Shown in pieces: positions 59,199 through 64,000 of a DNA stretch of 64,000 nucleotides; within the stretch, counting starts at the first letter, position 1, and each line of letters starts with the position of its first letter. Origin of the DNA: Zobellia russellii (GTDB lineage Bacteria; Bacteroidota; Bacteroidia; Flavobacteriales; Flavobacteriaceae); assembly GCF_018728565.1 (NCBI RefSeq), contig NZ_JACSOI010000001.1, positions 1 through 64,000 of the forward strand, in the 5' to 3' direction. The translations under genes were made by a program, and so were the position numbers. The notes beneath the pieces are model-generated. The model saw nothing but the letters and a program-made list of their open reading frames with translations. It had not been told where the DNA came from and did not search any database.

Positions 59199-59607
59199 TT
59201 TAAATATTTTCATAATGTGTGAGATATAATGGTTAGGCCATCGGGATAAATATAAAGTTTTTGCCATTAATTTTAACATTTCCTTTAGATTCTTTTTGCG
59301 AGTAGAACTAGCACTAAGCAAAGAAAATTAGAGACAAGACTCCTGAAATACTATTCGCTACGCTGAATAATTACTTTTGGAAATATTTAAATACAACATA
59401 ATCAAACAAAAACTCTTTACTTTTTTAAAATTTACGGTAAATTGTAGAGAATTACACCAATTTATCCGTACTTGATAAGTTACATTCAGGCTCCAATAAA
59501 AATCATTTATAGAATATTTATGGATTGAGGCATGTTTTTTTCTTTTTGCTTCTATAGATGTGTTCGCTTTTTTATTACTTGCTTTAAAACATTTATACAA
59601 AAAAGCT
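59199..59607. other. AT-rich intergenic region
   Basis: No gene is seen in these 409 bp. A 106-codon frame on the minus strand (59358-59678) has low-complexity, Lys/Asn/Phe-rich content, no domain and overlaps the next gene's start, so it is not called. The region must hold the promoters of the divergent barrel and DUF2945 genes, but no clear TAnnTTTG box was found. Confidence 0.5.
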
Positions 59608-59820
59608 ATGATAAGAAAAGGAACAGAAGTAAAATGGAAATGGGGCTCAGGAAGCGCCACGGGAAAAGTAGAAAACACCTATGAGGAGTCCGTAACCCGA
59701 AAAATTGACGGTAATGAAGTTACCCGTAACGGATCAAAAGACAATAAGGCACTCTACATTAAACAAGAAGACGGGAGCAAGGTCTTAAAGCTTGAAAGTG
59801 AAGTTGAGCGTGCAGATTAA
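59608..59820 (+). CDS. DUF2945 (hypervirulence-associated Tudor-like) protein
   Basis: A 70-residue protein starting at ATG 59608 (MIRKGTEVKWKWGSGSATGKV). GTEVKWKWGSGSATG and the strand pattern through TRNGSKDNKALYIKQEDGSKVLKL are characteristic of DUF2945, a small SH3/Tudor-like barrel found in bacteria and fungi. An in-frame upstream start adds 16 hydrophobic residues and is unlikely. Function unknown; often seen in stress-responsive loci. Confidence 0.85.
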   Translation: MIRKGTEVKWKWGSGSATGKVENTYEESVTRKIDGNEVTRNGSKDNKALYIKQEDGSKVLKLESEVERAD

Positions 59821-59907
59821 TTTGTTAGGTGAAAGCGTTTTCTTAATTTAGGATTTTGCAAACTCCATTCAAGAAATTGTAACATTCCACCAATTCGTTT
59901 TCCTCCT

Positions 59908-60483
59908 ATGAGCAAGCCCTTTATTACAGACGAGACTTATACATCACAGGATTTTACGGGCAGTAAATTAGCAAAAGGAGATTATGAAAACTGCGTTTTT
60001 GAAGGATGTAATTTTGCCGATGCCTATCTGGACAACCAGAATTTTATGGACTGTGAGTTTATAGATTGTAATTTAAGTAATGCCAATATTAGGCATACCA
60101 CCTTTAACGAAATTTCATTTTCCCATTGTAAAATGATGGGATTAAAATTTGAAGATTGCAATACGTTCTTAATGAACTTTAGTTTTAACAATTGCAATTT
60201 AAACTATTCGTCTTTTTACGGGCTAACGCTTCTTAAGCAACAATTTATTTCGTGTAAGTTGATTGAGGCCGATTTTACCGAAGCAACTTTAAAGAGTGCA
60301 TTTTTTGATGATTGTGATTTGCAAGCCGCTATTTTTGCACGTACCGATCTTGAAAACACAGATTTTAGAACCGCCATTAACTATGTCATAGATCCGGAAA
60401 CAACAAACCTTAAAAAGGCTCGCTTTTCAAAAAACGGGATTATAGGTCTCTTAAAGAAATACAACCTTAATATAGAACCCTAA
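59908..60483 (+). CDS. Pentapeptide-repeat protein (Qnr/McbG-like)
   Basis: A 191-residue protein of tandem A(D/N)LXX-type repeats forming a right-handed quadrilateral helix: YENCVFEGCNFADAYLDNQNF and subsequent FxDCxFxxCNLxxA units, ending in a short C-terminal helix (NGIIGLLKKYNLNIEP) like the dimerisation end of Qnr and MfpA. Such proteins mimic DNA and can protect gyrase; here the target is unproven. Confidence 0.88.
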   Translation: MSKPFITDETYTSQDFTGSKLAKGDYENCVFEGCNFADAYLDNQNFMDCEFIDCNLSNANIRHTTFNEISFSHCKMMGLKFEDCNTFLMNFSFNNCNLNYSSFYGLTLLKQQFISCKLIEADFTEATLKSAFFDDCDLQAAIFARTDLENTDFRTAINYVIDPETTNLKKARFSKNGIIGLLKKYNLNIEP

Positions 60484-60545
60484 GCGGGCAAATGCGTTTA
60501 CAAACGGATAAATCAGTATCTTACTGACATTTAAACTTGTAAACC

Positions 60546-61034
60546 ATGAACCGATTTCTTTTTGTTTTCCTTTTCCTTTCCTTGAGCATTAAAGCTCAAA
60601 ACACCACAACATTACCGGAAAATACAAAATCGCCCAACGCTACGCTGTCCGATATTTCATGGATGCAAGGCAATTGGTCAGGCGAGGCCTTTGGTGGAAT
60701 TACGGAAGAAATATGGGGACCACCTTCCGGAGGCTCCATGATGTTCTCCTTTAAACTGGTGGCAGATGGCAAAGTTTCATTTTATGAACTGGGACATATT
60801 CGAGAACTTAATAAAACCTTGGTATACGAGCTTAAACATTTTAATGCCGATTTAAAAGGATGGGAAGAAAAAGATGATGTACAATCTTTTAAGTTGGTTA
60901 AAGTTGAAGCAAACCGAGTATATTTTGAAGGCTTTACTTTTGAAAAAGTAAGCGACAATGAAATTAACATCTATGCGCAGATAGGTAATGAAGATGGGTC
61001 TGCTCAAGAAGTCATATTCAATTTTAAAAAGTAA
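60546..61034 (+). CDS. DUF6265 family secreted protein
   Basis: A 162-residue protein with a signal peptide ending IKAQ and a lipocalin-like DUF6265 domain: DISWMQGNWSGEAFGGITEEIWGP and SMMFSFKLVADGKVSFYELGHI are the conserved opening strands. Unknown ligand. Followed 4 bp later by a zinc-finger protein gene, suggesting co-transcription. Confidence 0.82.
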   Translation: MNRFLFVFLFLSLSIKAQNTTTLPENTKSPNATLSDISWMQGNWSGEAFGGITEEIWGPPSGGSMMFSFKLVADGKVSFYELGHIRELNKTLVYELKHFNADLKGWEEKDDVQSFKLVKVEANRVYFEGFTFEKVSDNEINIYAQIGNEDGSAQEVIFNFKK

Positions 61035-61038
61035 TAGG

Positions 61039-61389
61039 TTGAAGAAAAAATGTTTAGACTGTGGCAGCGAGATCAAAGGCAGAGCAGACAAAAAATTCTG
61101 CTCAGATTATTGCCGAAATGCGTATCACAACCAAGCCAATAAGGATAGTAACAACCTCATTCGTAATACCAACAACCGCTTACGAAAGAACTATAGAATA
61201 CTGGATAGTTTTACGCTAAAGGATGGAAAAACCACTACTCCAAAAGCCAAGTTATTAGACAAAGGGTTTGATTTTGATTTTATAACTAGTCTCTACACCA
61301 CCAAAAAGGGCACGGTGTACTTTTTTGTATATGATTTAGGTTATTTGCCATTGGATAATGACTTCTACATGATTGTAAAGCGGGAGTAA
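61039..61389 (+). CDS. Small zinc-ribbon protein
   Basis: A 116-residue protein with an N-terminal Cys4-type zinc finger: KKKCLDCGSEIKGRADKKF then CSDYCRNAYHNQ. A C-terminal 70 residues form a small alpha/beta domain (KLLDKGFDFDFITSLYTTKKG). TTG at 61039 follows the DUF6265 stop by 4 bp and puts the finger at the N-terminus, which is the usual place; an ATG 51 bp upstream lies inside the previous gene. Seen in Bacteroidota as a likely DNA-binding or regulatory factor; no proof here. Confidence 0.78.
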   Translation: MKKKCLDCGSEIKGRADKKFCSDYCRNAYHNQANKDSNNLIRNTNNRLRKNYRILDSFTLKDGKTTTPKAKLLDKGFDFDFITSLYTTKKGTVYFFVYDLGYLPLDNDFYMIVKRE

Positions 61390-61405
61390 TTAATACGCTT
61401 ACCAT

Positions 61406-61436
61406 AAAAAAAATGCCTCCCTATTCAGGAAGACAT
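61406..61436 (-). terminator. Terminator of the CBS protein gene
   Basis: A 9-bp stem (61413-61421 with 61428-61436, including wobbles) and a run of seven T on the minus strand, 46 bp past the stop of the CBS-domain gene. Confidence 0.75.
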
Positions 61437-61481
61437 CTTATGTTCATTTTTTTAAGTAATGCGTTTGGGGATAAAATGACA

Positions 61482-61949
61482 TTACCAACTATGCCCGGAT
61501 AATTTTAGTGCGGCCACTACAATATCCTTTCTACTGATCTGGCCTACTAGAATACCGTCTTTCATAACCGGAAGCCTTCTTCTATTGTGCCTGTCAAAAA
61601 TACCTGCGGCATCAAAAATTGAGATATCGTGAGGAATGGTCTCAACTTCCTTGGTCATGAACTTCTCTACACTTTTATCCAAAATAGGCTGATTAAAATA
61701 CCTACTTTCAGAAATCTGTTTCATACAATCGGCCTCAGAAATAATTCCTACTAAAAAACCGTTGTCATCCATGACGGGTCCACCTGAAATATTGTACTTG
61801 GTAAACTGCTCCATAACCTCCAAAATAGACTGGTCCGGTGTAAAGGTCACCAACTTTTTGGTCATGTAGTCAGATACTAGAATGGGCGCGTCATATTCTT
61901 TCTTTACATCTACTTTTGCCCGTGGGCCTTGAAAACTTTTTATTCCCAT
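61482..61949 (-). CDS. CBS-domain pair protein
   Basis: A 155-residue protein with two CBS domains: VSDYMTKKLVTFTPDQSI...ISGGPVMDDNGFLVGIISEADC and VEKFMTKEVETIPHDISI...RRLPVMKDGILVGQISRKDI. CBS pairs bind adenine nucleotides and sense energy status. Stand-alone, no enzymatic domain; regulates an unknown partner. Monocistronic with its own terminator. Confidence 0.93.
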   Translation of the reverse strand: MGIKSFQGPRAKVDVKKEYDAPILVSDYMTKKLVTFTPDQSILEVMEQFTKYNISGGPVMDDNGFLVGIISEADCMKQISESRYFNQPILDKSVEKFMTKEVETIPHDISIFDAAGIFDRHNRRRLPVMKDGILVGQISRKDIVVAALKLSGHSW

Positions 61950-62155
61950 ATAGTTTAGCTTTTATTGCCTAGCGGCAGATTAGGTTAATTACTAAAGATA
62001 AGGAATTTTTTAATGAAATATCCAATTATTCGATGAATCACCCATCATATTCTCACCTAATTAATAAAAATAATGTTAATTTTCATTCAAAATACACAAA
62101 CGAGAAAAGCTATCATCTATTAGAATCTAATGTTTTTAATTGAGAACTTTAACCT

Positions 62156-64000
62156 ATGAAAAGATTTTCCTCCTTACTTTCCTTTCTGCTTTTAGTATTT
62201 GCCATTTATTGGGGGTTTCACACCTCAATGCCCGTTTACGAAGAAGATATCTCCGCTCCTGAAAGCTCTTTTTCTACAGACCGAGCATTAGAACACGTAA
62301 AGGCGTTATCCCAAGAACCACATGCCATTGGTTTTCCGGGACATAAAAAGGTACAGGATTATATTATCTCCCAATTAGAAGAAATGGGACTTGAGACTTC
62401 GCTTCAAAGTGGATATTCGGTAGGTGATTGGGGGAACATGAGCAAACCTATAAATATTTTGGCCAGGATACAGGGGAGCGGCAACGGTAAAGCTTTGCTA
62501 CTATTGTCCCATTATGACAGTCACCCCCATTCTTCTTTAGGTGCCAGCGATGCAGGCAGCGGGGTTGCTACAATTTTAGAAAGTGTACGGGCCTTTTTAT
62601 CCAGAGGTAAAGAGCCCATAAATGACATCATTATTTTATTTACAGATGGGGAAGAGCTTGGTCTTAACGGGGCAGACCTTTTTGTAAACGAACACAACTG
62701 GGCCAAAGATGTAGGATTGGTTCTTAATTTTGAGGCCAGAGGAAGCGGAGGCCCCAGTTATACCTTTATGGAAACCAATAGGGGCAATCAACATCTGGTG
62801 AGCGAATTTATAAAGGCCAACCCCAAATTCCCTATGGCCAACTCCCTTTACTACAGCATCTACAAAATGCTTCCTAATGATACGGACCTTACCGTATTTA
62901 GGGAATCTCGGGATATTCAAGGATTCAATTTTGCTTTTATTGACGACCATTTTGACTACCACACAGCACAAGATTCCTATGAGCGCTTGGATAAAAACAC
63001 CTTGGCACACCAAGGCAGTTATTTAGCTCCGCTTTTAGTCCATTTTAGTTCTATTGCACTTGATCAACTACCAAGTCTAAATGACTATGTGTACTTCAAC
63101 ATACCCTTGTTCGGGGTTATTTCTTATCCGTTTGATTGGATTTGGCCCATGTTAGGGCTTGCCATTTTCCTGTTTCTCTTGATTTTTATCTCTGGAATCA
63201 GAAAAAAAAGACTGAGCATTAAAGCTACTCTAACAGGATTTGTTCCGCTGTTGCTTGTTATAGCCCTAAATGGAGCCATAGGATATTTTAGTTGGCCCGC
63301 TCTTAAATGGGCCTACCCAAATTACAATGATATCCTGCACGGTTTTTCGTATAATGGCTACGCCTATATATTTGCCTTTGCCTGTCTTTCCTTGGCAATT
63401 TGTTTTGGGGTATACCATAAGTTCAGAAAAATGGCCCCAGCAGATTTGGTGGTAGCACCCCTATTATTATGGTTATTTATCTGTGGCATACTAGCAAAAT
63501 ATTTGCCGGGCGCAAGTTTCTTTATTGTACCCATATTTGCTCTTCTTGCGGCTTGGTACGTGATTCAGAATCAAAAAATGCCCAATGTACTACTAATGGT
63601 ATTTTTAGGCCTACCAGCTGTATGGCTCTATACCCCGTTGATTAAAGGTTTTCCTGTGGGTCTTGGCCTAAAAATGATGATTGGTTGCACTTTGTTGGTT
63701 ACACTTACATTTGTGCTTTTGTTGCCTCTATTTGGTATGTACACACAAAAAAAAAAGTGGGCCTATCTAGGTTTGTTCGGTTTTATAGGTACTATGGCGT
63801 ATGCCCATATACACTCAGGATTTGACGCCGAAAATGGCAAACCCAGCAGCCTCGTATACATTCTAAATGAGGATAAAAATACGGCTCAATGGGCGAGTTA
63901 CGACCAAGTACCTATTGAATGGAACGGGGCCTTTTTAGGAAAGGAAGATAAAATTGACGAAAAGCTGAACGAACACCTCATCAGCAGTAAATACAATACT
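62156..64000 (+). CDS. Membrane-bound M28 family metallopeptidase, partial at 3' end
   Basis: 615 codons without stop to the window edge. After an N-terminal helix (MKRFSSLLSFLLLVFAIYW) comes an M28 zinc peptidase domain: SHYDSHPHSSLGASDAGSG (His/Asp metal ligands), FTDGEELGLNG (Glu pair), and DDHFDYHTAQDS (last His). About seven membrane helices follow from residue 300, with PFDWIWPMLGLAIFLFLLI first. This is the Fxna/endoplasmic aminopeptidase-like architecture also found in Bacteroidota; the active site would face the periplasm. The C-terminal soluble domain is cut. Confidence 0.9.
   Translation, partial: MKRFSSLLSFLLLVFAIYWGFHTSMPVYEEDISAPESSFSTDRALEHVKALSQEPHAIGFPGHKKVQDYIISQLEEMGLETSLQSGYSVGDWGNMSKPINILARIQGSGNGKALLLLSHYDSHPHSSLGASDAGSGVATILESVRAFLSRGKEPINDIIILFTDGEELGLNGADLFVNEHNWAKDVGLVLNFEARGSGGPSYTFMETNRGNQHLVSEFIKANPKFPMANSLYYSIYKMLPNDTDLTVFRESRDIQGFNFAFIDDHFDYHTAQDSYERLDKNTLAHQGSYLAPLLVHFSSIALDQLPSLNDYVYFNIPLFGVISYPFDWIWPMLGLAIFLFLLIFISGIRKKRLSIKATLTGFVPLLLVIALNGAIGYFSWPALKWAYPNYNDILHGFSYNGYAYIFAFACLSLAICFGVYHKFRKMAPADLVVAPLLLWLFICGILAKYLPGASFFIVPIFALLAAWYVIQNQKMPNVLLMVFLGLPAVWLYTPLIKGFPVGLGLKMMIGCTLLVTLTFVLLLPLFGMYTQKKKWAYLGLFGFIGTMAYAHIHSGFDAENGKPSSLVYILNEDKNTAQWASYDQVPIEWNGAFLGKEDKIDEKLNEHLISSKYNT

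Noticed and set aside
59358-59678. 106-codon minus-strand frame before the DUF2945 gene
   Set aside because: Low-complexity Lys/Asn/Phe-rich translation, no domain, and it overlaps the start of a better supported gene.

Overview
The window looks like chromosomal DNA of a marine-type Flavobacteriaceae bacterium (Bacteroidota). Signs of this are TAnnTTTG-type -7 promoter boxes, few Shine-Dalgarno sites, an L21 protein with the extended C-terminus seen in this group, DUF4301 and DUF4199 family proteins, and a complete flexirubin-type pigment locus whose tyrosine ammonia-lyase closely resembles the one from Flavobacterium johnsoniae. The genus cannot be fixed from the sequence alone.

Layout. 1-1.6 kb: three tandem paralogous small secreted PepSY-like proteins (the first cut by the window edge), each behind the same upstream element. 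1.8-4.7 kb: a four-gene operon with a YkoF-like thiamine-binding protein, a PnuC-type vitamin transporter, a NadR-like kinase and a DUF4301 protein. 4.8-12.3 kb: housekeeping genes (Sfp-type phosphopantetheinyl transferase, ahcY, rplU-rpmA, DUF4199) and an active/inactive pair of M16 peptidases. 12.6-14.6 kb: an EamA exporter and a duplicated coiled-coil envelope protein (one lipidated, one soluble).

14.6-47.2 kb: a flexirubin (aryl polyene-dialkylresorcinol ester) gene cluster of about 33 genes, nearly all on the + strand and mostly overlapping or tightly packed. Tyrosine ammonia-lyase makes 4-coumarate and a PaaK-like ligase probably activates it. A type II system (two ACPs, three ketosynthases, a KS/CLF pair, FabG and three hotdog dehydratase-like proteins) would extend it to the polyene. 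DarA and DarB make the dialkylresorcinol. BtrH-like, C45-like, LpxL-like and PlsC-type proteins are candidates for forming the ester. An ABC transporter, an MMPL exporter, a LolA-like protein, a lipoprotein and a beta-barrel would place the pigment in the outer membrane. A flavin-dependent halogenase-like enzyme with an intact WxWxIP motif flanks the cluster.

47.2-50.2 kb: a small GIY-YIG nuclease gene bracketed by inverted GCTCAGCCAT-type repeats, then recQ and a short ssb. 50.4-52.8 kb: an AT-rich array of three single-gene cassettes (FRG domain protein, two-helix membrane protein, secreted protein). Each cassette begins and ends with its own 9-10 bp complementary pair built on GTT/AAC cores, and two full attC-like stem sites separate the cassettes. 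This is integron-cassette architecture with no integrase in the window, and is the most unusual feature here. 52.9-64 kb: a Crp/Fnr-nitroreductase-DMT-GNAT operon, hxlA-hxlB (ribulose monophosphate pathway) with a divergent AraC regulator, a CAT-like acetyltransferase, small stress or envelope genes, a CBS protein and a truncated membrane-bound M28 peptidase.
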